DNA of 64,000 nt from a virus. The position numbers and the translations under genes were made by a program. The notes beneath the pieces were generated by a model. That model had not been told where the DNA came from, did no database searches, and saw nothing but the letters and a program-made list of their open reading frames with translations. The DNA is taken from IMG/VR virus record IMGVR_UViG_3300049846_000848, positions 17,384 to 81,383 of that record. One strand, given 5' to 3'. The first letter of the stretch is position 1. Each line of letters opens with the position of its first letter. Below, one piece after another: positions 38,482 to 47,911 of the stretch.

Positions 38482-39729
38482 ATGGCAACTAGAAACTGGC
38501 TTGAAAATTGCGGATCAGGGCGAGAAATCGGCCTAACGCAAGATTTATGGATTTCTACAGAGGTAGGCGGATTCGGAGACGCAGCTACCGGAGGATTATT
38601 CCCCGTAGCAGCTGACGCATTAGAACATTTAGGCTTTACTCTTACTTTTAACCAAGCAAGAGAAGACTCTGAGGCTAGATCTGGACGTTCTGTAGCTACT
38701 CGTTTGAGCGGCAAGAAAGAAGTAACCTGGGAAGGAAACTTCTATATCGTTCCAGCTGACCCTACTGGATCTAACCCTAACCTACCTAATATTCATAAAC
38801 TATTGAATGGATTGTTTGGATCATTCGATAACACTAACCCACTAGAAATAGTCTACAGCTTCACCGCATGTACTGACGTATCTCTAAGAGCTTATATCTT
38901 AGGCATGCAATACGGTCAATTAGGTATCGGCTTATATGTCGATACAGCTACTTTCAGCTTACCTGGAGATGGTACAGCTCAAGCTACTTTCGGTGGTGGA
39001 GCTCAAGACGTAATCGACTCTTATAAAGCTTCTCTATCAGCAGCTACGGTAGCTGCTAACGACGTTGTGTTACAGACAGGTGAAGGCAAGCTATACGACG
39101 TAGGCGCAGTAGTAGACGTAGTAAATGGTATTACTGGTGCTACAATCGCTACTGGACGTACTATCACCGCTATCGTAGGTGATACTGCTACTCTAAGTGG
39201 CGCTCCTTTTAGTGCTATCATCGGCGACTTAGTTACCCCAGCTGTACTAGCTTCTACTGGAATGCTTACTAGCGATAACGCTATGGTCGGTATCTCAGGT
39301 GAAGTATTGATCGATGGGTCAGCTTTAGATTGTTCTGTATTGTCAGCTGAGATATCTGTTAGCAATAACTTCACACCTAAGAATAACATCTTTGGAACAG
39401 ATAAGATCTGTGGATTCAATAGCGACCAACGCCGTGAGGTTATGGTAACTATGGAGATCGAGATGGATTCTAATACTTACGAGTTATACCGTAAGTCTAA
39501 GAGATTTGAATCAGCCGACGTTAAACTACGCCTATTCCCTAACAACGGAGATAGCGCTGTAGGTCGTACCTTTACATTTCACATGCCTAAAGTAGAGTTT
39601 AATATACCTGCAGTAGAGTTTCCTGCTGACGGTGTAGTAGCTCTTAGCTTTGAAGGTAAGGCATTATCTAGCGGTGTTCAATCACCTAACGACGAGATGA
39701 CTCTTAAAGTTGGCCCAGTAGCTGGATAA
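38482..39729 (+). CDS. Tail tube protein
   Basis: A 415-aa beta-rich protein that I read as the major tail subunit. It has the long N-terminal arm, a two-part beta core with EVTWEGNFYIVPADP, and a C-terminal region ending in ALSSGVQSPNDEMTLKVGP. It is long for a tail tube; residues about 180-260 (rich in Ala, Val, Gly and Thr) look like an extra domain. Leucine codons lean to CTT, as in the capsid gene. It has a late promoter, a structured leader and a terminator after it, all fitting a major structural gene. Confidence 0.75.
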   Translation: MATRNWLENCGSGREIGLTQDLWISTEVGGFGDAATGGLFPVAADALEHLGFTLTFNQAREDSEARSGRSVATRLSGKKEVTWEGNFYIVPADPTGSNPNLPNIHKLLNGLFGSFDNTNPLEIVYSFTACTDVSLRAYILGMQYGQLGIGLYVDTATFSLPGDGTAQATFGGGAQDVIDSYKASLSAATVAANDVVLQTGEGKLYDVGAVVDVVNGITGATIATGRTITAIVGDTATLSGAPFSAIIGDLVTPAVLASTGMLTSDNAMVGISGEVLIDGSALDCSVLSAEISVSNNFTPKNNIFGTDKICGFNSDQRREVMVTMEIEMDSNTYELYRKSKRFESADVKLRLFPNNGDSAVGRTFTFHMPKVEFNIPAVEFPADGVVALSFEGKALSSGVQSPNDEMTLKVGPVAG

Positions 39730-39764
39730 TCTCAACTAGGACTAGATCCTATAGTAGGATTCAT

Positions 39765-39791
39765 AGGGGCTGGGTAACTGGCCCCTTTTTT
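39765..39791 (+). terminator. Intrinsic terminator after the tail tube gene
   Basis: AGGGGC (39765-39770) and GCCCCT (39781-39786) pair around a ten-base loop, followed by five more T. It should stop or attenuate transcription after the tail tube gene. A second terminator lies 95 bases on. Confidence 0.85.
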
Positions 39792-39886
39792 ATGTTGCAT
39801 CCTAGCACTTCTGATGAAGGCTAGTTTACCGGGGAGTGAACGGGCTCGCTGGTTGATACCTCGACTGACTACGGTTAGCGGGAATT

Positions 39887-39916
39887 AGGGGCGGGTAATC
39901 CTGCCCCTTTACTTTT
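39887..39916 (+). terminator. Second terminator in the same gap
   Basis: GGGGCGGG (39888-39895) and CCTGCCCC (39900-39907) pair around TAAT with one G-U pair, then TTT and, after AC, TTTT. With the one before it, this frames about 95 bases of non-coding sequence, just upstream of late-promoter copy F. Confidence 0.75.
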
Positions 39917-39934
39917 AAGCTATTACCTCATCCT

Positions 39935-39950
39935 CGTATAATTACTAGAG
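39935..39950 (+). promoter_or_regulatory. Putative late promoter, copy F
   Basis: CGTATAATTACTAGAG, identical over 16 bases to copies A and D, 36 bases (from TATAAT) before the ATG at 39978. It restarts transcription after the two terminators. Confidence 0.65.
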
Positions 39951-39977
39951 ATACCTCAATCCCCTTTCGGAGACATT

Positions 39978-40358
39978 ATGGCTCTACAACTAAAGCAATC
40001 CCTACAGCTTATCCTAAGCCAAGATAGCGGCACTGTGCCTAGGCTTAAGATAGCTGATTTTGATGAGGCTTTTACTGACGCTACTTCAGTCAACGAAGGT
40101 GGAGCATTAGTCCATCGTATCAATACCGGGGTAACTGACGCAGTTGTCTCTCTAGGTTCTGTAGCTGCCGCTAAAGGGCTAGCTATTATAGCTGATAAAG
40201 CTGTATCAATTAAGTTTAATGATATAGATGGTACTAATAGAAGTCTAACTCTAGTCCCAAATAAGACTAGTGTTATTCATGCTAACTTCACTGCTCTATA
40301 TCTATCTAATGCTACCGGCGACACTTCTTACGTGAGATACGTAGTATGGGGCGACTAA
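39978..40358 (+). CDS. Small virion-type protein, unknown
   Basis: A 126-aa, beta-rich protein (QSLQLILSQDSGTVPRLKI; SLTLVPNKTSVIHANF; YVRYVVWGD). The style resembles the small structural proteins of the head module. It lies between tail tube and tail chaperone genes and overlaps the next gene by 13 bases. No family recognised. Confidence 0.65.
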   Translation: MALQLKQSLQLILSQDSGTVPRLKIADFDEAFTDATSVNEGGALVHRINTGVTDAVVSLGSVAAAKGLAIIADKAVSIKFNDIDGTNRSLTLVPNKTSVIHANFTALYLSNATGDTSYVRYVVWGD

Positions 40359-40615
40359 TTAAGCTATTCTACGACTGGATGGCCGCTAGGATATCTAACC
40401 TAGAAGGCTATCGCAAGTGGTCTGTAATGGCCTCTATTGTCGTATTAGCTGCAGTATTTCGCCACCTAAGTTATATCAGTGGTGCTGAGTGGGTGCATGT
40501 TATGGAAGTAACAGTCGTAGCATTCTTCGGTACCAACTTAAGTGAACACGCTATTAAAGCCTACAAAGACATAAAGTCGACCGTAGGATCTATATCTAAA
40601 GGATTAGGAGATTAA
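40346..40615 (+). CDS. Holin-like membrane protein
   Basis: An 89-aa protein with a basic, amphipathic start (MGRLIKLFYDWMAARISNL) and two membrane helices (WSVMASIVVLAAVFRHLSY and WVHVMEVTVVAFFGTNLSEH), then a charged tail. Size and topology fit a class II or III holin, which would form lesions in the inner membrane at lysis. The endolysin gene is 21 kb downstream. The position inside the tail module is unusual, so the call is tentative. Confidence 0.55.
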   Translation: MGRLIKLFYDWMAARISNLEGYRKWSVMASIVVLAAVFRHLSYISGAEWVHVMEVTVVAFFGTNLSEHAIKAYKDIKSTVGSISKGLGD

Positions 40616-40616
40616 C

Positions 40617-41039
40617 ATGGCTATCAAGAAGATTGACATCAATGCAGAGCATAAGTACGTATCATTGGCTGACGATGCCATAGATAGAGAGAAGTCTAAC
40701 TTAGAAGAATACGCTAAAGACTTTAATATCAAGCACTTAGTATTCGATCCTACTAAGCAGCCTACATTCTTCATCTTAAAGAATCTATCAGCCGATCAAT
40801 ACTCTAAGTTGATCTCTACTTTTATGCGCTTTGACTTTAAGACTGGTGGATTAGTAGGTAAAGAAGACGGTGACATCATGGCTATGTCATTCAGTGCCTT
40901 TGAGATGGGATGTAAAGAGCTAGAGGATGGAGGTAAACGATCTCCAGCTAACTTTAAAGAGCTCCCTATGAGCGTAGTACAGGAAGTGTCTAACGCGGTG
41001 ATGGGGTTAGCTCAGTTAAATGAGTCTGAAAAAAAGTAA
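40617..41039 (+). CDS. Tail assembly chaperone, short form (G)
   Basis: A 140-aa helical protein between the tail tube and tape measure genes, the usual place of the lambda G-like chaperone. The last in-frame codons are GAA AAA AAG, then the stop. This A_AAA_AAG heptamer is a strong slippery site. The -1 frame continues without stop to 41461, giving the longer GT form. The short form is made when no slip occurs. Confidence 0.85.
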   Translation: MAIKKIDINAEHKYVSLADDAIDREKSNLEEYAKDFNIKHLVFDPTKQPTFFILKNLSADQYSKLISTFMRFDFKTGGLVGKEDGDIMAMSFSAFEMGCKELEDGGKRSPANFKELPMSVVQEVSNAVMGLAQLNESEKK

Positions 41040-41461
41040 TAGGGGCGCTGCTAGACGTATCGCTAGACGAGAAGGCATCCCAAACATATAGCTGCAGTGA
41101 ATGTCCAGCGTCCCTAAGGAAGATACGTAATTGTAATGGAGAGTATAAGGACGTATCGCTATACATTAACGGCAATAGATACACCCAATGCCCTGTATCT
41201 ATCTATATGGCTAATCTGGACTTAAAGTTATTAGTCTCAATGTACCTACAAGGTAAATCAACTAAGACTAAGTTCACGGATGCCCCCATCATGTACCAGA
41301 CTAATTGGTATTATGAGTTTAGCGGCTATATCGAGGGCAAGATAAGAGACTCGGAGCATAAAGCATTAGATAAGATGCAGTCTAAACAAGAACCTAATAA
41401 GGCTGAATCTAAGTTAAAGTCCACCCCTAAGCCTAAAACGGCACCAAAGAAGCGTAAATAA
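40617..41461 (+). CDS. Tail assembly chaperone, -1 frameshift product (GT)
   Basis: Read in zero frame to base 41035, then in the -1 frame (next codon GTA at 41036) to the stop at 41461. The product is about 281 aa. The T part carries CSECPASLRK and other Cys, then VSMYLQGKSTKTKF and a Lys/Pro-rich tail. In other long-tailed phages the G and GT forms together hold the tape measure during tail assembly. The T part contains an internal ATG at 41207, but the open frame begins before it, which favours frameshifting. Confidence 0.8.
41030..41036 (+). other. Slippery heptamer A_AAA_AAG
   Basis: Zero-frame codons AAA (41031-41033) and AAG (41034-41036) follow an A, the best known -1 slip site. The stop TAA comes directly after. 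A short GC-rich segment, GGGGCGCTGC, begins six bases on and may form part of a stimulating structure, but I could not fold it by hand. Confidence 0.85.
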
Positions 41462-41463
41462 CT

Positions 41464-44400
41464 ATGGCTATTAATCGTGATGTCAATGTAAGCGTAAATG
41501 TAATAGTTAACTCTAAGACAGTTAGCGCCGGCATTAAAGCTACTGAGTCTCAATTCAAATCATTCTTTAATAATGTAAGTAAACTAGCTTTAGGCTTCTC
41601 GATAGGTAATATAGTATCTGATAGCTTAATGAAAGTACGACAGTCTATAGCAGCTACTATAGCTGAAGTAGTTAAGTACGATCAGACCCTTAAGTCAGTG
41701 CAGAAAACTACTGACATGAGTGATGCTGAGATTCAGAAGTTATCTGATACCTTCCTAGAACTATCTACTAGACTACCTATATCAGCACAGCAGTTAGCCG
41801 AAGTAGCTACCCAAGCTGGTCGATTAGGTATTAAGGGTACCAAGGCTTTAGAGGGATTCGCTGAGAACGTCTCTAAAACTGCAGTAGCCTTAGAGATATC
41901 CGCCGGAGAAGCCGCTGAATCACTAGCCCAAGTCGCCAACTCCGTAGGGATAAACTTAAGTAAGACTCCGGGAGTACTACTCAATATAGCGTCAGCAGTT
42001 AACTCATTGGACGATAGTTCTGCTACTAGCTCACCTAGAATTATTGATGCGCTGGTTCGTATCGGAGGAGCTGCTAAAGGATTCGGAAAAACCTCCGTAG
42101 ATAACTTAGCTGCCTTATCTACCGCGATGTTGGAACAAGGGGTATCGGCGGAGGAGACTGGTACCGCTATAAAGAACGCCTTTATATTCGCATCAACCCA
42201 TATAGAAGATTTTGCTAAGGTAATGGGAGTAAGCGTATCTGAAGCCTCACAGATGCTGCAGCAGGACGGTGTAGGGGCGTTACAGCGATTCGCCCAGGCC
42301 GCTCAAAAAGCCGGTGACTCAGCTGGTTCATTGAATGCTATAGCTGAGGTATTCGGATCTAGATCATCTAAAGCCTTATTTATTATGGCTGGTAGTTCTG
42401 AGCGAGTAGCTCAGTTACAGAAGTTAGCTAACGACGAGTTCATTAAAGGCACCTCTGTACTTACCGAGTATGAGCGTCAATCTAAGGGTGCAGAACAGAT
42501 ATTAAATCTACTTAAGAATCAATTCACTACTGCTGCTATTGAGATAGGTCTTAAGTTTATACCTGCTCTTAAAACTGGGGCTACGGCTCTTATAGAGTTA
42601 TTCGGAGCTGCTAGACAAGGGCATTTATTGGATGCCTTAGCTGCTTCTATAAGTAGCATAAATCCAGCAGTAAAGACTCTAGCATCTACTATAACCAGCT
42701 TAGGTACTAGTTTCTTAATAGTAAAGAATTTCGATGCTATTAAGGCGACAATATCCAATTTTGTAACATCTACATCTACCTCTATATTAAGCTTACAGTC
42801 ATCTGTCTTGAAAGCTCGCACATCTCTATCTGATTTATTCAAGCCGATTACAGTAAAGGGGGTAGTAGACTCCTTAAAAGCATTTAAAACTAATCTAACC
42901 TGGGCTTTCGCGGCTAATCCAGGAAGATCTTTCTCTACGTCCATGAAGACGGCGATGCTACAATTTAAGTTATTATTACGCCAAGGTATAATTGGCTTTG
43001 ATATGTTCAAGATAAATCTAATAGCTGGATTCAAGTCGTTGCAGATAGGTGCTAAGTTATGGGCTTTCTCTATGAAAGCTGCCATGGCAGGAGCTACCTT
43101 AGGCTTAAGTATCATAATAGACGTACTAATAAACTATGCCCTAGAATTCGTAGAGACTGTCGGAGGATGGAGTAAAGCCTTCGATATAGTCATGGGCAAG
43201 ATGAAGGAATTCGGTAAGGTCATAGCTACTTATGTAATAGACCATTTAACTATGGTGTTAGGATTATTAGCTAAATTACCATTTATAGGCTCTAAGATCC
43301 AATCTATGATAGATGGATTAAATGGAATTAAAGGGGCTATGAACGATACAGCGGAGGAGGACTTTACTGATAGTCTAAGCCGCAGAGCTGCAGCTCACGC
43401 ATCTTCCGTAAAAACTATGACGGCGGAGGAGAAGGCTGCGTACGATGAACGTACGGCGCAGACTAAAGATTATTTAAAGGGTACTGAAAACTTAACTAAC
43501 GAGAATAATAAGAAGGTAACTGCACTTACCGCCGAGGAACAAGATAAGCGAGATAAAGAGGCTTTAGCTGCATTCGAGAAGCAGCAGCGTAAGATACTGG
43601 GCCTCACCATGTCTCTAGAGGAACAGAAGAATAAGATGCAAGAAGATTTAGGCGTAGAGTCATTGACTAAACGCTTAGAAACTGAGATGGGATTGCGTCA
43701 GACTTACGGTGAAAGACTAGCCGAAGTAGTGATGCAGAAGTCTGAGGAGCAATTAACTAAGCAGTTAGATACTGAATACGGGTTAAAGCTTACTTTAGAA
43801 GAAAGATTACAAGATATACGCCTCAAGAAGATGGAAGAAGCTCGTACCAGAGCCCTAAAAGACGCCAAAGAAGTAGCCGACGTAGTTAGCTCTAACTTCG
43901 TATCTATCTTCGAGGGCGGTCAATTTTCTAAGTTTAATCAACTTAAAGCTAGCCAAGGTACTGGAGCAGCAGTAGCTGGAGCAGTAGGGTCAGGCTTAAC
44001 TGCTATGGGTAAAGGAGCCCAAGGCGGAGCTGACCTAGCTAAAGATGTGCTTAAGACTGCGGCTAGTGCCATTCCAGTAATAGGCCCTATAATGGCTCCA
44101 TTAATAGACATGATGTCTATGTCAGGTGAGCAGCTAAGGGAGACTATCCGCGGCTTTATTGATGCCAGCGTACAGATACCTTTACAGATAATCGAGAATA
44201 TCCCGGTTATTATAGAGGAATTATTGAATGGGGTACCACGTGTTATCGAGGGGTTACTAGAAGGTTTACCCCGTGTAATAGATGGGCTAGTAGAAGGCTT
44301 ACCTAGAGTTATAGAAGGATTCGTAAATAACCTACCTACTTTAATAGATCGTCTAGTAGGGATGCTACCTCGATTCATTGAATCGATGATAACTAATTTT

Positions 44401-44952
44401 ACCCTAGGCTTTCCTATGATGGCCACTAGGATGGTTACTGCCCTAGCCGGTAAGATGCCTATGGTAGCAGTTAGCTTCGCCACTAGCATGGTACAACAAG
44501 CCCCTCGCATCGTGACTGAAGTAATAAAAGGCTTAGGAGACGGAATTAAGAACATCTTCAAGAACTTCAACCCATTTGGTGGTGGAGGCGGAGGTGGCGG
44601 TATATTCGGATCTATCGGCAAGATATTTAAGTTTGCCGAGGGTGGGGTAGTCCCAGGCAACTCCTATGTAGGTGATCAGATTAACGCTAGAGTTAACTCA
44701 GGCGAGCGTATCTTAACCGCTAGACAAAATAACTTGTTTGAACAACTCATAGACTCGTCTACTGATAGAGGTCAAGCCGGTGGTACTATGGGTACCGCTC
44801 AAGTAGGGCCTGCTATAGGTACCGTAAACATCGTTATAAACGGTTCCGGTGTAACCGACGAGAAGAAGTTAACTGACATGATCATAGAGCGCTTACGTAC
44901 TGAATCTCAGCGCGGTAGAAAGATCATACAAGCCTCAGGTATAGGAGCATAA
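41464..44952 (+). CDS. Tape measure protein, TP901 type
   Basis: An 1162-aa protein that sets tail length. Residues about 60-280 match the TP901 tape measure core (QKLSDTFLELSTRLPISAQQ; SLAQVANSVGINLSK; AMLEQGVSAEETGTAI). A hydrophobic stretch lies near residue 540, then coiled-coil repeats (about 700-810). Near residues 905-975 is a Val/Ile/Leu/Gly-rich repeat (GLPRVIDGLVEGLPRVI). The C-terminus has GGVVPGNSYVGDQ and NSGERILTARQ. At 0.15 nm per residue the tail would be about 170 nm long. Order after the chaperone genes is standard. Confidence 0.95.
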   Translation: MAINRDVNVSVNVIVNSKTVSAGIKATESQFKSFFNNVSKLALGFSIGNIVSDSLMKVRQSIAATIAEVVKYDQTLKSVQKTTDMSDAEIQKLSDTFLELSTRLPISAQQLAEVATQAGRLGIKGTKALEGFAENVSKTAVALEISAGEAAESLAQVANSVGINLSKTPGVLLNIASAVNSLDDSSATSSPRIIDALVRIGGAAKGFGKTSVDNLAALSTAMLEQGVSAEETGTAIKNAFIFASTHIEDFAKVMGVSVSEASQMLQQDGVGALQRFAQAAQKAGDSAGSLNAIAEVFGSRSSKALFIMAGSSERVAQLQKLANDEFIKGTSVLTEYERQSKGAEQILNLLKNQFTTAAIEIGLKFIPALKTGATALIELFGAARQGHLLDALAASISSINPAVKTLASTITSLGTSFLIVKNFDAIKATISNFVTSTSTSILSLQSSVLKARTSLSDLFKPITVKGVVDSLKAFKTNLTWAFAANPGRSFSTSMKTAMLQFKLLLRQGIIGFDMFKINLIAGFKSLQIGAKLWAFSMKAAMAGATLGLSIIIDVLINYALEFVETVGGWSKAFDIVMGKMKEFGKVIATYVIDHLTMVLGLLAKLPFIGSKIQSMIDGLNGIKGAMNDTAEEDFTDSLSRRAAAHASSVKTMTAEEKAAYDERTAQTKDYLKGTENLTNENNKKVTALTAEEQDKRDKEALAAFEKQQRKILGLTMSLEEQKNKMQEDLGVESLTKRLETEMGLRQTYGERLAEVVMQKSEEQLTKQLDTEYGLKLTLEERLQDIRLKKMEEARTRALKDAKEVADVVSSNFVSIFEGGQFSKFNQLKASQGTGAAVAGAVGSGLTAMGKGAQGGADLAKDVLKTAASAIPVIGPIMAPLIDMMSMSGEQLRETIRGFIDASVQIPLQIIENIPVIIEELLNGVPRVIEGLLEGLPRVIDGLVEGLPRVIEGFVNNLPTLIDRLVGMLPRFIESMITNFTLGFPMMATRMVTALAGKMPMVAVSFATSMVQQAPRIVTEVIKGLGDGIKNIFKNFNPFGGGGGGGGIFGSIGKIFKFAEGGVVPGNSYVGDQINARVNSGERILTARQNNLFEQLIDSSTDRGQAGGTMGTAQVGPAIGTVNIVINGSGVTDEKKLTDMIIERLRTESQRGRKIIQASGIGA

Positions 44953-44953
44953 T

Positions 44954-45763
44954 ATGGCTAACGCTACTGGTATAGCCTTCTTACATCAAATAGAACTAGG
45001 TACTATATCTGACCCTAACGATCCTAACGCTAACCTACTATCGGTAACATCTACGGCAGCTGGTGACTTCGAGGGCTGGTATATGTTTACTGATACTATC
45101 CGTCAAGTATGGCGCTCAGTAGATACTAACCTGCAAGAGATCGTATTTAAGTCAGATATTCCAGTGAGAATAGATACCTTAGCTATCTTAGGACATAATT
45201 TCAGTAACTTAGCTGTAGTCACATTAGAAGCTAACTCAATCAATGACTTTACTGCTCCTCCAATTCAAGTCAATCTAACTGTAAGTGCCCGTAATATGGT
45301 AATGTTAAATGATCTAGGCTTCGATTTACAATATTATAAATTAAAGATTTTAGATCCACTAAATGAGTGTGGCTACATAGAGATAGGTCGTATATGTGGC
45401 GGGACTAGATTTCAATTCATAGAATGTGAAGATATTAAAGATGATTTTTCAATTAGTTACGTAGACTATGGACAAAAGCTCACGAATGAGGGCTTCAGTC
45501 GTCCAGCGAATAAGAAGATCTTGGCTCGGCGATTGGATGCGTCTTTCGCTAAGATGTCTACTTTGGCAGGCCAGGATGACAACTACCAAGGTCTTCTTTC
45601 TCTTATAGACAATGTTAGAACTACTTTACCCTTTTTAACTATCCTAGATCCAGGTAATCCCACGTTATTCCTAGCGTGGACTGAATTCGAGGACTTACCT
45701 AGCTTTGAGTTCACTATAAACGGTTACGTCGAGGCTAAGTTACGAGTAGAAGAAGTGTTCTAA
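44954..45763 (+). CDS. Distal tail region protein
   Basis: A 269-aa beta-rich protein (VRIDTLAILGHNFSNLAVV; YYKLKILDPLNECGYIEIG). Placed right after the tape measure, it takes the position of Dit-like or other tail-tip proteins. It has no strong motif, so the role is by context. RBS GGAG. A late promoter copy follows its stop. Confidence 0.65.
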   Translation: MANATGIAFLHQIELGTISDPNDPNANLLSVTSTAAGDFEGWYMFTDTIRQVWRSVDTNLQEIVFKSDIPVRIDTLAILGHNFSNLAVVTLEANSINDFTAPPIQVNLTVSARNMVMLNDLGFDLQYYKLKILDPLNECGYIEIGRICGGTRFQFIECEDIKDDFSISYVDYGQKLTNEGFSRPANKKILARRLDASFAKMSTLAGQDDNYQGLLSLIDNVRTTLPFLTILDPGNPTLFLAWTEFEDLPSFEFTINGYVEAKLRVEEVF

Positions 45764-45776
45764 GTACCTATAAACT

Positions 45777-45792
45777 CGTATAATTATTATAT
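45777..45792 (+). promoter_or_regulatory. Putative late promoter, copy G
   Basis: CGTATAATTATTATAT lies between the tail-tip gene and the 696-aa protein gene, 24 bases from TATAAT to ATG. The ten-base core is unchanged. Confidence 0.6.
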
Positions 45793-45807
45793 CGGAATAT
45801 ACCCCCT

Positions 45808-47898
45808 ATGGCACAACCTATATTTTTCGATCCCGAAGTAGTATCGATAGTACCCGACCTCGGTAACGTAGGCGACGGCGTACTAACGGTCACACTACTT
45901 ACTCACTTTACTATTAGTCAAGTCTATACCATAACCTGCATCCAGCTTGTACCTAACCCCACATTCGCGGTAGTAGGTAGCTTAGATGGATCGGTAGGAT
46001 TAGCTACTCAAGGTATTCAGTTTACCGATCAAGACATTAAGATAAGATTCATCATAACTGGCGGAGCTACTCCTTTCAATATCGGCGATAAGTTTACTGT
46101 TACCGTCCAACAAGGTACTGATTTAAACGAAGCTAATATCAATCTATATGATGAACTACCGCAAAAGAACTTCTCATTAGATAATGACGATAACTTAAGA
46201 TACGATAATACGACTAAGAAGTTCTCATTTAACGCCGATGAAGTAACTGATCCATTAAACTTCTTTGAGGGTAATGCCTTAGTACAGGCTAGGGACTTTG
46301 TTACTCACGGCGACTCAGCTTATCCGCATATAGTCCAGTCTAGTCAGAAAGAGACTAGCGACGAGACTCTATTTCGTAAGATTCTTAAGATCACGCCCAA
46401 TACTGTAGCAGATACCGCAGTCAATGTATCGGGAGCTACTGTAACTAGGGCTGATGGTACTGTGATGTCTATTGTAGACACCTCAGGCGCTAGGATTAAG
46501 TTTACGGGCGGTACCATTGATTTAGCTACCGGCACTGGTACGCTATGTAGGCCATTTACCCCAGCTACTCTTACTGCCGGACAGTATGTCATATATGGCA
46601 TAGGCTTAAATAACGATGCGCCTAATAAGCGATTAGAGGTGTCATCTGGTACCCCCGACGTGGTATTAGCTAATGCTACCTATCCAGCTATACCTAAAGA
46701 GTTTATATCTATTGGTTACGTTATAGTTCAGGATAATGGATTAGGCGGGACTGGTAACGTAAATACTATCACAGCGGATGAGATAGAGCAGCTTATTATC
46801 TCTAACGGCGGGGCTACGAATGAAGCCGGCTTAATACAAGAGATTTTAACGCTGCGCTATGCCGCTGGTATCTTAGATGAGATCGGCGATAGCACTGCCT
46901 TCGAGCCACTAGAGACTACCGCTAGCTTTGCTAATAAAGGCTTTACGATATCTTATGATAATAAGACTATCGTGGTAGTAGGTAACAACGTGACTATAGG
47001 GTCTGGTTGTGCCTTTACTGTAGCTATAGGGGACGTAGTAGTCCAAAACGGTAAAGCCGTTAAAATCACTACAGTAACTAGCCAGACCGACTTCGACGTA
47101 AGTGATGGTTCAGTCTTAACCTCCGGCAATAATGCCACCATATCTCAATGTGCTGAAACAATAGATTTAACTGATTATGGTGACGCTGAATATAAGACCA
47201 GCGACTATTTCAATACTACTATCGAGCATACCTTATTATGGTATGAAGATGAAACATTTCAAGATACTGCAGTAGCCGTCCCGGTAGCTGCTAGCGTTTC
47301 TAGTAACGGTACATTTTGGACCGACATCTATACTAGACCCAATGACTTTGCTTCGCAGCATACCGCTATAGACATACTATTCCCTGGCGCCCTCATGTAC
47401 GTGCGATTCTTCGCTAACGTATCGGTGGGCTCAGGTACAGTTCGATTAGATAACTATAGAATCTATTTTCATGAGCGTAATCAGTTAGGTGAACTAGTAG
47501 GCCAAAGCTTAGTAGCAGTACAGACTGCTCAGACTATACCAGTCACCATGCTTAATAGCACTGGATCTACCATTCAACCCTTTAAGGTTGTTAGGCCCGA
47601 CTATACCAACGCTGGATTGATGGTATTGGCCGATAAAGGTGGCTTCGCTACTGGTCGAGGTATCGGCATATCAGTCGAGACTATTAATCCAGGCTCAACC
47701 AGCTTGATCTGTACCGCTGGAGTCATAGCCGGGGCTAATCTAATCCTAGGCTTTAACGAAGGAGAAGAGTTATTCCTAGGTACTAATGGAGATATAACCA
47801 ACGTAGCTCCCAGCGTAGTAGGCGAATACGTCCTACGTATAGGTGAGATATCAGGTAATGATTTAATCGTCGCAATGGAGCGACGCGGAGTTCTATAA
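45808..47898 (+). CDS. Tail-tip or fibre protein with shared C-terminal module
   Basis: A 696-aa protein, beta-rich throughout. The region about 376-556 (SYDNKTIVVVGNNVTIG; ATISQCAETIDLTDYG; FANVSVGSGTVRL) is clearly related to most of the 228-aa protein encoded at 49831. The last 130 aa are Gly-rich with VAVQTAQTIPVTMLNS. It resembles baseplate or upper-fibre proteins; no named family. The ribosome site is weak. Confidence 0.65.
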   Translation: MAQPIFFDPEVVSIVPDLGNVGDGVLTVTLLTHFTISQVYTITCIQLVPNPTFAVVGSLDGSVGLATQGIQFTDQDIKIRFIITGGATPFNIGDKFTVTVQQGTDLNEANINLYDELPQKNFSLDNDDNLRYDNTTKKFSFNADEVTDPLNFFEGNALVQARDFVTHGDSAYPHIVQSSQKETSDETLFRKILKITPNTVADTAVNVSGATVTRADGTVMSIVDTSGARIKFTGGTIDLATGTGTLCRPFTPATLTAGQYVIYGIGLNNDAPNKRLEVSSGTPDVVLANATYPAIPKEFISIGYVIVQDNGLGGTGNVNTITADEIEQLIISNGGATNEAGLIQEILTLRYAAGILDEIGDSTAFEPLETTASFANKGFTISYDNKTIVVVGNNVTIGSGCAFTVAIGDVVVQNGKAVKITTVTSQTDFDVSDGSVLTSGNNATISQCAETIDLTDYGDAEYKTSDYFNTTIEHTLLWYEDETFQDTAVAVPVAASVSSNGTFWTDIYTRPNDFASQHTAIDILFPGALMYVRFFANVSVGSGTVRLDNYRIYFHERNQLGELVGQSLVAVQTAQTIPVTMLNSTGSTIQPFKVVRPDYTNAGLMVLADKGGFATGRGIGISVETINPGSTSLICTAGVIAGANLILGFNEGEELFLGTNGDITNVAPSVVGEYVLRIGEISGNDLIVAMERRGVL

Positions 47899-47911
47899 CA
47901 AGGAGTTAGTT

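Noticed and set aside
38463-39419. Minus-strand frames under the tail tube gene
   Set aside because: The plus-strand gene is well supported by promoter, leader and terminator. The antisense frames show no motif.
42519-44660. Long antisense frames within the tape measure gene
   Set aside because: They are side effects of the tape measure's codon use. They lack ribosome sites and protein-like motifs.
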